Assembly (NCBI RefSeq): GCF_014145615.1
Contig: NZ_JACIVH010000041.1
Span: 1 to 64,000, forward strand
Reading direction: 5' to 3'
Origin: Limosilactobacillus balticus
GTDB taxonomy: Bacteria > Bacillota > Bacilli > Lactobacillales > Lactobacillaceae
Length of the DNA stretch: 64,000 bases
This document shows, piece after piece, positions 55,926-64,000 of this stretch. Both the position numbers and the translations under genes were made by a program. The notes beneath the pieces were generated by a model, which made no database searches, was not told where the DNA came from, and saw only the letters and a program-made list of their open reading frames with translations. Position 1 is the stretch's first letter. Each line of letters begins with the position of its first letter.

Positions 55926-56801
55926 ATGTTACAAGTAAACGATTTTCTATTACGGTTAAGTTTGTGTCGCGGGATTGGCTTAGTTTCAAAGTATCGTCTA
56001 TGGGAGTGTGCTCTACAAGCACGATGCTTTAATAATATTGACTATTTGATTGATCATGCAAATGTTAGCTTACGAAGTGCATCGTCATTGAAAAATAATT
56101 GGACAAGTCCAGAGCTTGATCAAGCAGTAGCCTTAAACAGTCAGGAAAAGTTTATTACGATTGCGGATCCGTTATACCCGCTGACCTTGAAAGAAACGTA
56201 CTGTCCGCCCTTGGTCTTGTTTTATCGTGGTAATTTGAGTTTGCTCCATCAGCCTTCAATTGGTGTTGTTGGCACTAGGCAGATAACTAATTATGGACAG
56301 AGTGCTTTACGAGGATTATTGCCACCAGTAATTAAGCGACAGATAGTAGTAATCAGCGGATTAGCTCAAGGGGTAGATGGTTTTAGCCATGAACTTGCGC
56401 TCAACTATGGAGGCCTTACTATTGGCGTGATTGGGACTGGTTTGGATCAAGTTTACCCACGAAATCACCAAGCCCTTCAAGACGAGGTTGCTAGACAAGG
56501 ATTAGTAATCTCTGAGTATGGGCGAGGTGAACCACCTGTGGCTTTCCACTTTCCGGAGCGTAATCGCATTATTGCAGGATTAAGCGAAGTGATTTTGGTT
56601 GTCGAGGCAAAGAAAAGGAGTGGGAGTTTAATCACGGCTAACATTGGCTTAGATGAAAATCGGTCTGTATGCGCTATTCCTGGAAGGATTGATGCTCCTT
56701 TATCGGTAGGATGTAACAGTTTAATCGCAGCTGGCGCGAAACCAATTCTCAGCGCGCAAGATCTTTTAGACGAGTTTCGACTGTGTGATTCGAGGGCTTG
56801 A
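55926..56801 (+). CDS. dprA: DNA processing protein DprA
   Basis: A 291-residue Rossmann-fold single-stranded DNA-binding protein that loads RecA in natural transformation. GVVGTRQITNYGQ (about 116), SGLAQGVDGFSHELAL (about 146), GVIGTGLDQVYPR, and FPERNRIIAGLSEVILVVEA (about 213) are characteristic. ATG follows GGGAGG. It is commonly kept in species not known to transform, usually just before topA as here. Confidence 0.95.
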   Translation: MLQVNDFLLRLSLCRGIGLVSKYRLWECALQARCFNNIDYLIDHANVSLRSASSLKNNWTSPELDQAVALNSQEKFITIADPLYPLTLKETYCPPLVLFYRGNLSLLHQPSIGVVGTRQITNYGQSALRGLLPPVIKRQIVVISGLAQGVDGFSHELALNYGGLTIGVIGTGLDQVYPRNHQALQDEVARQGLVISEYGRGEPPVAFHFPERNRIIAGLSEVILVVEAKKRSGSLITANIGLDENRSVCAIPGRIDAPLSVGCNSLIAAGAKPILSAQDLLDEFRLCDSRA

Positions 56802-56848
56802 TTTCTGGTGAGAAGTTGATTAAAATATTTTGTTCAGTTAGAGATTAT

Positions 56849-56880
56849 ATTTGACAGATGGTAGTCAAATGGATTAATAA
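56849..56880 (+). promoter_or_regulatory. Candidate topA promoter with overlapping inverted repeat
   Basis: TTGACA (56851-56856), 18 nt, TAATAA (56875-56880). ATTTGAC (56849-56855) is repeated inverted as GTCAAAT (56864-56870), placing a palindrome on the -35. Confidence 0.45.
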
Positions 56881-56922
56881 TATTATTGAATGAAATATTA
56901 AAAATGTTAGGAGCCTACCAGA

Positions 56923-59043
56923 ATGGCAACCAAAACAACCAAATCAACGGCGAAAAAGACAACTCGTCGCCGTTCAAAAATTAAAAAAAATCTGGTGATC
57001 GTGGAGTCACCATCAAAGGCAAAAACAATCGGTAAATTTTTAGGCCGGTCCTATAAGGTTGTGGCTAGTTTAGGTCATATTCGGGACTTGCCAAAAAGCC
57101 GGATGGGGGTAGATATTGAAAATGACTACACCCCTGATTACATTTCAATTCGGGGGAAGGGTGATGTAATTAAGGAACTACGGAAGGACGCTAAAAATGC
57201 GAAAGCCGTATATCTTGCATCTGACCCTGACCGTGAAGGGGAAGCAATTGCCTGGCACGTTTCAAATATTTTAAAGCTTGATGATGATCAGAAGAACCGG
57301 GTTACCTTTAACGAAATTACTAAGGATGCGGTTAAAGAAGCTTTTAAGGAACCTCGAGAAATTAATATGGATCTCGTGGATGCCCAACAGGCACGACGGG
57401 TATTAGATCGATTAGTTGGATATTCAATTAGCCCAATTTTATGGAAAAAAGTTAAAAAAGGCTTAAGTGCTGGTCGTGTTCAATCAGTTGCTCTTTACCT
57501 GATTATTCAACGTGAAAATGAAATCAAGAACTTCAAACCAGAGGAATACTGGACAATTGATGCTGATTTCAAGAAGGGCAAAGAAGAATTTAAAGCTAGT
57601 TTTTACGGTGAAAATGGTAAGAAGGTTTCCTTAAAGAATAATGATGTCGTTCAGGCAATTCTTTCTAAAATTGATAAAAAGAAAGATTTTGATGTTACTA
57701 AGGTGACAAAAAAAGAACGTCGTCGGCAACCACAACCACCATATACGACTTCGACCATGCAACAGGATGCTAACCGTCGTTTGAATTTCCGAACGCGAAA
57801 GACGATGATGGCAGCACAAATGTTATATGAAGGGATCGATATTAAAGAAGGGGCACCAGTTGGTTTAATTACCTATATGCGGACGGACTCAACTCGGGTG
57901 GCGTCAATTGCTAAGCATGAAGCGTCTAACTATATTCATGAAAACTATGGCGCGGAATATGCGGCAATAAAGCCGGTTAAGGGGAAATTACCTGAAGGGG
58001 CACAAGATGCGCACGAAGCTATTCGGCCAACTTCAGTCTATCGGACACCAGCTAAAATGAAGCAATATTTAACTCCTGACCAATATAAACTTTATAATTT
58101 GATTTGGTCGCGGTTTGTAGCTAGTCAAATGACTGCAGAAGTAATTGATACGATGAGCGTTAACCTTCAGCAAAATGGTGTCGACTTCCGTGCAAATGGA
58201 TCAAAAGTTAAGTTCCCTGGGTTTACAAAAGTATATAAGCGAGGAACTGAAAAAGATAACTTGTTGCCAGAATTAACTGAAGGTGACAAAGCTAAAATGA
58301 TAAAGGATGATCCAGCTCAGCACTTTACCCAACCGCCTGCTCGTTATACAGAAGCGGCTCTTATTAAAACTCTGGAAGAAAATGGTGTCGGCCGTCCATC
58401 AACCTATGCGCCAACGCTTGATACGATTCAGCGACGTTATTATGTTCGCCTTGTATCACGCCACTTTGAGCCAACTGAATTGGGTGAAATTGTTAACCGA
58501 ATTATCGAGAAGCAATTCCCTGACATTGTCAATGTCCAATTTACTGCCGATATTGAAGGCAAACTTGATGAGATTGAAGAAGGTAAGCAGAACTGGATTA
58601 ATGTTGTTGATAAATTCTATCAACCATTCTCAAAAGAAGTTGATGCGGCTGAAGAAGAAGTTGATAAGATTGAGATGAAAGATGAACTTGCTGGCACAGA
58701 TTGTGAAATTTGTGGGGCCCCAATGGTTATTAAAATGGGTCGGTATGGCAAGTTCTATGCATGTTCTCGCTTCCCAAATTGTCGGAATACCAAGGCGATT
58801 GTAAAAGATACTGGAATTACATGTCCAAAGTGTGGGCAAGGAACGGTTGTTGAACGAAAATCAAAGAAGAACCGAACTTTCTATGGTTGTTCCCGCTATC
58901 CAGATTGTGACTTTGTTTCATGGGATAAACCGATTGGACGTAATTGTCCTAAAGATGGGCACTTCCTTGTTGAAAAGAAAGTCAAGGGTGGCAAACAAGT
59001 TGTCTGTCCTAATGGAGATTACCAAGAAGAAGTTCAGAAGTAA
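56923..59043 (+). CDS. topA: DNA topoisomerase I
   Basis: A 706-residue type IA topoisomerase that relaxes negative supercoils. The Toprim domain has [15 protein letters not shown] (about 28) and [13 protein letters not shown] (about 106). The active-site Tyr is in [12 protein letters not shown] (about 315). The C-terminus has two four-Cys zinc ribbons (CEICGAPM...[15 protein letters not shown]...CSRYPDC) and a third, degenerate one (CPKDGH...CPNGD). The N-terminus is preceded by a basic Thr/Lys-rich stretch. Confidence 0.97.
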   Translation: MATKTTKSTAKKTTRRRSKIKKNLVIVESPSKAKTIGKFLGRSYKVVASLGHIRDLPKSRMGVDIENDYTPDYISIRGKGDVIKELRKDAKNAKAVYLASDPDREGEAIAWHVSNILKLDDDQKNRVTFNEITKDAVKEAFKEPREINMDLVDAQQARRVLDRLVGYSISPILWKKVKKGLSAGRVQSVALYLIIQRENEIKNFKPEEYWTIDADFKKGKEEFKASFYGENGKKVSLKNNDVVQAILSKIDKKKDFDVTKVTKKERRRQPQPPYTTSTMQQDANRRLNFRTRKTMMAAQMLYEGIDIKEGAPVGLITYMRTDSTRVASIAKHEASNYIHENYGAEYAAIKPVKGKLPEGAQDAHEAIRPTSVYRTPAKMKQYLTPDQYKLYNLIWSRFVASQMTAEVIDTMSVNLQQNGVDFRANGSKVKFPGFTKVYKRGTEKDNLLPELTEGDKAKMIKDDPAQHFTQPPARYTEAALIKTLEENGVGRPSTYAPTLDTIQRRYYVRLVSRHFEPTELGEIVNRIIEKQFPDIVNVQFTADIEGKLDEIEEGKQNWINVVDKFYQPFSKEVDAAEEEVDKIEMKDELAGTDCEICGAPMVIKMGRYGKFYACSRFPNCRNTKAIVKDTGITCPKCGQGTVVERKSKKNRTFYGCSRYPDCDFVSWDKPIGRNCPKDGHFLVEKKVKGGKQVVCPNGDYQEEVQK

Positions 59044-59089
59044 AAATATTGCGCTGGTTTTTTACTAAATTTTACTTAAGTGTTTATTG

Positions 59090-59133
59090 AAAAGGGTTCC
59101 AAAATCTGCTATTGTGCGTTTGGAACCTTTTTT
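59090..59133 (+). terminator. Terminator after topA
   Basis: AAAAGGGTTCCAAA (59090-59103) pairs with TTTGGAACCTTTT (59119-59131), followed by Ts. Confidence 0.8.
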
Positions 59134-59178
59134 ATATACTTAATGTTAAACGATTATCAATTGAAGGGATCGATAACA

Positions 59179-60057
59179 ATGATTACTTTACAAAACCAAC
59201 AATTAACTGTGCAAATTGATGAATTAGGTGCTCAATTACATAGTATTAAACGGCAAGATAACGAAATCGAATACTTATGGCAGGGAGATCCCGCCTCATG
59301 GAATCGCCAAGCACCAATTCTCTTTCCGTTCGTTGGTCGCTTGAAAGATGATCAATACCAATATGGCAACCAAACTTATCATCAAACACAACATGGTTTT
59401 GCACGTGATCGAAAATTTCAAGTTATTGAGCAAACACCATCGATGGTTGTGATGGAACAGCATGATGATAGTGAAACTAAGAAGGCTTTTCCTTTTTCGT
59501 TTAGTCTTCAGGTGAAATTTGAATTAATTGTCGATAAGGTTGAAATTAGCTATGCGGTGAAAAATCCGAGTGAAGATGAAACTTTAATCTATGCTATTGG
59601 AGCACACCCTGGTTTTAATATGCCATTAACTAGTGCCGGTAGTTTTGAACAAACAGAATTAAGTGTTAAACCGGCAACAGAATATTCACGGATCGTTTTA
59701 GATGGCGCTTATAATGATTCAGCTCATCCACAATTGATTAATATGCAGGATTCATTATCACTTAATCATGATCTTTTTAATAAGGATGCTATTATTTTCA
59801 AAACAGATGGTGGCCATTTTACAGCCAAATTAACAGATACTGTTGCTAATCATGGGGTTGTAGTTGATACCTTTAATACGGAATACGTGGGTGTTTGGTC
59901 ACAATATCCAAGTACAGCTCCATTTGTATGTGTGGAACCGTGGTGGGGAATAGCTGATAATGTCAACGCTGATGGGTTGCTCCTTCATAAGCAAGGGATG
60001 CACCGCCTAGCACCAAATGAAACAGATAATTATCACTTTAGCATTAAGCCATTTTAA
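59179..60057 (+). CDS. Aldose 1-epimerase family protein (LacX/YihR-like)
   Basis: A 292-residue cytosolic mutarotase-like protein. Family features are PFVGRLKDDQYQYGNQTYH (about 46), HGFARDRKF with a catalytic-type His, AIGAHPGFNMP (about 148) and CVEPWWGIAD (about 253). It belongs to the GalM-related LacX group, whose sugar substrate is unclear. The start is ATG at 59179 behind GAAGGGAT; the frame is open further upstream through the topA terminator, which cannot be coding. Confidence 0.87.
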   Translation: MITLQNQQLTVQIDELGAQLHSIKRQDNEIEYLWQGDPASWNRQAPILFPFVGRLKDDQYQYGNQTYHQTQHGFARDRKFQVIEQTPSMVVMEQHDDSETKKAFPFSFSLQVKFELIVDKVEISYAVKNPSEDETLIYAIGAHPGFNMPLTSAGSFEQTELSVKPATEYSRIVLDGAYNDSAHPQLINMQDSLSLNHDLFNKDAIIFKTDGGHFTAKLTDTVANHGVVVDTFNTEYVGVWSQYPSTAPFVCVEPWWGIADNVNADGLLLHKQGMHRLAPNETDNYHFSIKPF

Positions 60058-60063
60058 CGAAAA

Positions 60064-60105
60064 AAATAGGAGACTGTGAAAATTCTCATTTCCAGTCTCC
60101 TATTT
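60064..60105. terminator. Bidirectional terminator between the epimerase gene and plsY
   Basis: AAATAGGAGACTG (60064-60076) pairs perfectly with CAGTCTCCTATTT (60093-60105). It overlaps the stop codon of plsY. Confidence 0.88.
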
Positions 60106-60729
60106 ATTTTGTTTCTTTTCTCGTAAGTAATAGCCAAGGCCAAAACTTACCATCGATTCTTTTCCTGATAAAATTCGGTGAATATTTGATCGGTGGCGGT
60201 AAAAGACCACTCCGGTTAATATTCCTGCTACGATTGCTAATATCCACGCATGAATGAAGAGGGCAATAATGAAAATTGCACTAATACCTACCATACTGGC
60301 GGCACTAACCATACTTGTTAAGCACAAAACAAAAATAAAAATCAAACAGGCAACAACAAAGAGGAGGGGGTTATAAGCTAATAGAATCCCCGCACTAGTT
60401 GCCACAGCCTTTCCACCATGAAAATTATCGAATATTGATACAGTGTGACCAAGGCTAGCAAATAATCCGATTAGTAGTGGATTGACAGTTCCAGATATCC
60501 CTAAAAAGTAAGGCTGACTAGCAGCGAGTGTTCCCTTTAGAATATCGATAACCAAAACGACTACGCCAGCCTTAAAGCCCAATGTCCGAAAGGTATTTGT
60601 TGTTCCAATATTCCCGCTGCCTAACTTGCGGATATCTTTATGATAAATATACTTACCGATCCAGAGGCCAGTTGGAATTGAACCTAATAGGTAAGCGATA
60701 ATAATCATCCCAATAATTTCAAAAATCAT
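60100..60729 (-). CDS. plsY: Acyl-phosphate glycerol-3-phosphate acyltransferase PlsY
   Basis: A 209-residue polytopic membrane enzyme that transfers acyl groups from acyl-phosphate to glycerol-3-phosphate, the first step of phospholipid synthesis. The conserved motifs are YLLGSIPTGLWIGK, GSGNIGTTNTFRTLG (about 37-51), and HGGKAVATSAGI (about 103-114). Helices alternate as expected. plsY next to parE is a common Firmicute arrangement (divergent here). Confidence 0.96.
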   Translation of the reverse strand: MIFEIIGMIIIAYLLGSIPTGLWIGKYIYHKDIRKLGSGNIGTTNTFRTLGFKAGVVVLVIDILKGTLAASQPYFLGISGTVNPLLIGLFASLGHTVSIFDNFHGGKAVATSAGILLAYNPLLFVVACLIFIFVLCLTSMVSAASMVGISAIFIIALFIHAWILAIVAGILTGVVFYRHRSNIHRILSGKESMVSFGLGYYLREKKQNK

Positions 60730-60926
60730 ATAAATAGCTCCTTAATAATAGCTTATACAGCTTTTAAGCATAGCATGAATATTTGATTTTAACCACTAGG
60801 AAGACACAATTTGCCAATCTACCAAGTTTTCAGTATCATTTTAATTATGAATTGAAATTGTAGCCAGTTTAGCTTTACAATTAACAAATGTAAATGGTAA
60901 AATAATTTTCCGAACATACGTTTAGG

Positions 60927-60932
60927 TATAAT
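60927..60932 (+). promoter_or_regulatory. TATAAT box upstream of parE
   Basis: A consensus -10 lies 22 nt before the GTG of parE, with no good -35. The remaining sequence in the 225-nt gap between plsY and parE shows no other clear feature. Confidence 0.4.
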
Positions 60933-60954
60933 ATTGGCAATGGGAGGTCATTTT

Positions 60955-62964
60955 GTGGCCAAAGAAGAAGTAAAATATGATGCCTCATCCATACAAGTAT
61001 TAAAAGGACTTGAGGCGGTACGAAAAAGACCAGGGATGTATATTGGATCGACTGATTCACGTGGATTGCACCACCTGGTATATGAAATAGTGGATAATGC
61101 CGTTGATGAAGCGTTATCCGGGTATGGTGATGAGATTAACGTCACCATTGAAGCAGATAATGCGATTACAGTTCAAGATCATGGTCGGGGGATGCCGGTT
61201 GGGATGCATGCTTCTGGTAAGCCTACGCCCGAAGTTATTATGACGGTCCTTCATGCTGGAGGAAAGTTTGGTCAGTCAGATGGCTATAAGACTTCAGGAG
61301 GACTTCATGGTGTTGGGGCTTCCGTTGTAAATGCCTTATCATCACATTTGACGCTGACAATTGTCCGTGATCACGTCCGTTACCAAGAAATTTTTAAGGA
61401 TGGCGGTCAACCAGTTGGAACGTTGAAAAAATTAGGAAAAACTAAAGCGGAGAACGGAACGACCGTTTCATTTAAGCCGGACCCAAAGATTTTTTCAACT
61501 ACTGTTTATGACTATAATACCTTAGCTAATCGGCTTCGTGAGTCGGCCTTTTTATTGAAAGGAATTAAGATTACCCTTACTGATAAACGAGCTGGTCAAG
61601 AGAAAAAAGATGTATTCCAGTTCGACAATGGAATTCAGGAGTTCGTTTCTTATCTTAACGAGGGTAAGGACGTTTTAGGAAAGACGCTTTACTTTGACGG
61701 AAAGCAAGATGGGGTCGAAGTTGAAGTGGCGGCTCAATATAATGATGGTTATTCTGAGAGTTTGTTATCATTTGTCAACAATGTCCGAACTCCAGATGGT
61801 GGTACTCATGAAGCCGGATTCCGGAGTGCCTGGACGAAGACTTTCAATGAATATGCAAAAAAGGTTGGCCTGTTAAAAGCTAATGATAAAAATCTAGAAG
61901 GTAGTGATGTTCGGGAAGGGTTAACAGCGGTTATCTCTGTTCGGATTCCAGAACGTCTACTTCAATTTGAAGGCCAGACAAAGGATAAACTGGGAACTCC
62001 TGAAGCACGGAAAATTGTTGATGCAATTGTCAGTGAGCAGCTTAACTATGCCCTAATGGAAAACGGTGACTTTGCCCAGATGTTAATTCGCAAGGCATTA
62101 AAAGCCCGTGAAGCCCGAGAAGCTGCCCGCAAAGCCCGTAACCAAGCCCGTGGTGGTAAACGAAAGGGTAAAAAGGAACGTAATCTTTCTGGAAAATTGA
62201 CTCCTGCCCAATCAAAAAATGCTAAGAAAAATGAATTATTCCTAGTCGAAGGGGATTCGGCCGGTGGTTCAGCTAAGCAGGGGCGTGACCGTAAATTCCA
62301 AGCAATTTTACCATTACGCGGAAAAGTGCTAAATACAGAAAAGGCGAAGTTAGATGATGTATTAAAAAACGAAGAATTGAATACAATTATCTATACTGTT
62401 GGTGCTGGTGCCGGTTCTGAATTTAATGTTGAAGATTCAAACTACGATAAGATTATTATTATGACAGATGCCGATGATGATGGCGCTCATATTCAGATTC
62501 TTCTTCTTACCTTTTTCTACAAGTATATGCGGCCAATGATCGAAGCGGGAAAGATCTATATTGCTCTTCCACCACTTTATCGTTTGCAACGGGGACGAGG
62601 AGCTAAGACTAATATCACGTATGCGTGGACTAATGAAGAATTAACAAAATTGACTAAAAAGATGGGCAAGGGAGCACAATTACAACGGTTCAAAGGGCTT
62701 GGTGAAATGAATGCTGATCAGTTGTGGGAAACGACAATGAATCCGGAAACCCGGACACTAATCCAAGTTCGTATCGAGGATGCTGAATTAGCTGAGCGTC
62801 GTGTAACTACCTTGATGGGTAATAAGGTTGAACCACGGCGAGAATGGATTGAAGAAAATGTCCAATTCACGTTAGCCGATGATCAAGAATCTGATAAATT
62901 AGTTGAGAATAAAGGGCAATTACCTCAAACTAAAGAGCCTACAATTAGTACATGGAATAAATAG
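60955..62964 (+). CDS. parE: DNA topoisomerase IV subunit B
   Basis: A 669-residue GHKL ATPase subunit of topoisomerase IV, which unlinks daughter chromosomes. RPGMYIGSTDSRGLHHLVYE (about 26-45), GLHGVGASVVNAL (about 115) and the Toprim motif EGDSAGGSAKQGRDRKFQAI (about 435) are clear. ParE rather than GyrB is chosen because parC follows and plsY precedes it. The start is GTG at 60955, 7 nt from GGGAGG; the ATG at 60940 overlaps that site. Confidence 0.94.
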   Translation: MAKEEVKYDASSIQVLKGLEAVRKRPGMYIGSTDSRGLHHLVYEIVDNAVDEALSGYGDEINVTIEADNAITVQDHGRGMPVGMHASGKPTPEVIMTVLHAGGKFGQSDGYKTSGGLHGVGASVVNALSSHLTLTIVRDHVRYQEIFKDGGQPVGTLKKLGKTKAENGTTVSFKPDPKIFSTTVYDYNTLANRLRESAFLLKGIKITLTDKRAGQEKKDVFQFDNGIQEFVSYLNEGKDVLGKTLYFDGKQDGVEVEVAAQYNDGYSESLLSFVNNVRTPDGGTHEAGFRSAWTKTFNEYAKKVGLLKANDKNLEGSDVREGLTAVISVRIPERLLQFEGQTKDKLGTPEARKIVDAIVSEQLNYALMENGDFAQMLIRKALKAREAREAARKARNQARGGKRKGKKERNLSGKLTPAQSKNAKKNELFLVEGDSAGGSAKQGRDRKFQAILPLRGKVLNTEKAKLDDVLKNEELNTIIYTVGAGAGSEFNVEDSNYDKIIIMTDADDDGAHIQILLLTFFYKYMRPMIEAGKIYIALPPLYRLQRGRGAKTNITYAWTNEELTKLTKKMGKGAQLQRFKGLGEMNADQLWETTMNPETRTLIQVRIEDAELAERRVTTLMGNKVEPRREWIEENVQFTLADDQESDKLVENKGQLPQTKEPTISTWNK

Positions 62965-62982
62965 AGAAGGGAATCAAGTTTT

Positions 62983-64000
62983 GTGAGAAACGGAAAAATT
63001 GAACATATGACACTCGAACAGATCATGGGTGATCGTTTTGGGCGTTATTCAAAATCAATTATTCAAGAACGAGCTTTGCCTGATATTCGTGATGGATTAA
63101 AACCGGTTCAGCGCCGGATTTTATTTGCCATGAATAAGGATGGAAATACTTATGATAAAGGATTTCGTAAGTCTGCTAAATCAGTTGGGAACGTAATGGG
63201 TAACTTCCACCCCCACGGTGATAGTTCAATTTATGAAGCATTAGTCCGGTTAAGTCAGGATTGGAAATTACGTGAACCCCTGATTGAAATGCATGGTAAT
63301 AATGGATCAATGGATGGTGATCCACCAGCTGCCATGCGTTATACTGAAGCTCGGCTTAGTAAAATAGCAGGTTTAATGCTTCAAGATATCGACAAAGATA
63401 CAGTTGAGATGGCTTTAAACTTTGACGATACTGAAAAGGAACCGACAGTTTTACCAGCACGGATTCCGAACTTACTCGTTAATGGAGCAACTGGAATTTC
63501 TGCTGGATATGCTACTGAGATTCCAACGCATAATTTAAGTGAAGTTCTTGATGCACTGATTTATCTTATCAAGCATCCAACTGCTTCTTTGGATAAGTTA
63601 ATGGAATTTATTCCTGGACCTGATTTCCCAACTGGTGGAATCATTCAGGGGATTGATGGCATTCGTAAGGCATACCAGACTGGTCGCGGTCGGGTCGTAG
63701 TGCGAGCAAAAACGGAGATTGAAACATTGCGGGGTGGTCGTCAACAAATTAATGTGACGGAGATTCCTTATGAAGTAAATAAGGCGCAACTGGTTAAGCG
63801 AATTAACGATCTGCGCCTCGCCAAAAAAGTTGAGGGAATTGCGGAAGCCCGCGATGAAACTGATCGTAGTGGATTACGAATTGCAATCGAACTAAAGCGG
63901 GGAGCTAATGCAAACGGGCTCCTTAATTACTTATTAAAGAACACCGATTTACAGATTAACTATAATTTCAATATGGTTGCGATTGATGACCAGCGACCAA
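62983..64000 (+). CDS. parC: DNA topoisomerase IV subunit A (5' part, cut by the window edge)
   Basis: The first 339 codons of the DNA-cleaving subunit are present, and the frame is still open at 64000. The start is GTG at 62983, 18 nt after the parE stop, with GAAGGGA upstream; it reads [39 protein letters not shown] and the catalytic-tyrosine segment [12 protein letters not shown] (Tyr near 119) are intact, as is the [17 protein letters not shown] region upstream of it. Together with ParE it forms the alpha2beta2 enzyme. Confidence 0.95.
   Translation, partial: MRNGKIEHMTLEQIMGDRFGRYSKSIIQERALPDIRDGLKPVQRRILFAMNKDGNTYDKGFRKSAKSVGNVMGNFHPHGDSSIYEALVRLSQDWKLREPLIEMHGNNGSMDGDPPAAMRYTEARLSKIAGLMLQDIDKDTVEMALNFDDTEKEPTVLPARIPNLLVNGATGISAGYATEIPTHNLSEVLDALIYLIKHPTASLDKLMEFIPGPDFPTGGIIQGIDGIRKAYQTGRGRVVVRAKTEIETLRGGRQQINVTEIPYEVNKAQLVKRINDLRLAKKVEGIAEARDETDRSGLRIAIELKRGANANGLLNYLLKNTDLQINYNFNMVAIDDQRP

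Noticed and set aside
59080-59178. N-terminal extension of the aldose epimerase-like protein
   Set aside because: These codons span the topA terminator hairpin; the family N-terminus begins at the ATG at 59179 with a proper ribosome binding site.
60955-62964. Identification as GyrB
   Set aside because: The following gene is a ParC-like subunit and plsY precedes it, the usual topoisomerase IV context; gyrBA normally lies near the origin with dnaA/recF.
1-64000. CRISPR array, tRNA or rRNA genes, complete insertion sequences or prophage
   Set aside because: Looked for by eye (repeat-spacer periodicity, TTCGAATC-type T-arms, transposase motifs, phage modules) and not found; a tool search could still reveal short remnants.

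Overview
The window is a low-GC, AT-rich Lactobacillales chromosome segment, most likely Limosilactobacillus (Lactobacillus) reuteri or a very close relative. The evidence is the 325-residue bile salt hydrolase, T-box-controlled aspS and glyQS, two-subunit glycyl-tRNA synthetase, the lactobacillar order rpsU-yqeY-phoH-ybeY-dgkA-era-recO-glyQS-dnaG-rpoD, and pyk following dnaE directly with no pfkA between them, as expected of an obligate heterofermenter. No rRNA, tRNA, CRISPR array, prophage or complete insertion sequence was seen. The only mobile DNA is the 5' end of a group II intron at the left edge.

Layout. 1-450: 5' part of a minus-strand group II intron abutting a terminator hairpin, then a long imperfect palindrome. 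451-5785: fructosamine-kinase-like gene (-), Asp T-box and aspS (+), then a two-gene amino-acid ABC transporter (-). 6086-6783: rpsU and yqeY. 6903-12324: a metabolic block (bsh, argGH, bioY-birA) lying inside an otherwise conserved core cluster. 12424-22475: phoH-ybeY-dgkA-era-recO, Gly T-box-glyQS, dnaG-rpoD. 22687-26763: aminotransferase, trmK, nif3-like, pepT. 26805-32084: DUF2929 membrane protein (-), dnaE, pyk. 32227-36437: cvfB-xerD-ribT-scpA-scpB-rluB, a tightly overlapping chromosome-maintenance operon. 36521-37385: FMN riboswitch and ribU. 37486-45968: ypbB-like/recQ, a low-complexity membrane protein, cmk, rpsA, der, hup, TPR protein. 46094-51337: cca, ABC-F, thyA-dfrA, and convergent hlyIII. 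51513-60057: degV, ypmR/ypmS/yozE, rbgA-rnhB, dprA, topA, aldose-epimerase-like gene. 60100-64000: plsY (-), parE and the 5' part of parC.

Most genes are housekeeping: translation (aspS, glyQS, rpsU, rpsA, der, era, rbgA, ybeY, rluB, cca, trmK), replication and chromosome upkeep (dnaG, dnaE, topA, parEC, scpAB, xerD, hup, recO, recQ, rnhB, dprA), folate/dTMP synthesis (thyA-dfrA), vitamin uptake (bioY, ribU) and arginine metabolism (argGH and possibly the ABC transporter, both preceded by ArgR-box-like sites). Regulation is readable in several places: two T-boxes, an FMN riboswitch, a BirA operator over the bioY promoter, and several consensus promoters.

No convincing new multi-gene system was found. 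The items most worth a second look are the palindrome beside the intron, the putative ArgR link between transporter and argGH, the catalytic-residue losses in XerD and in the PHP domain of DnaE, the structured hup leader, and the inverted repeat upstream of pyk.
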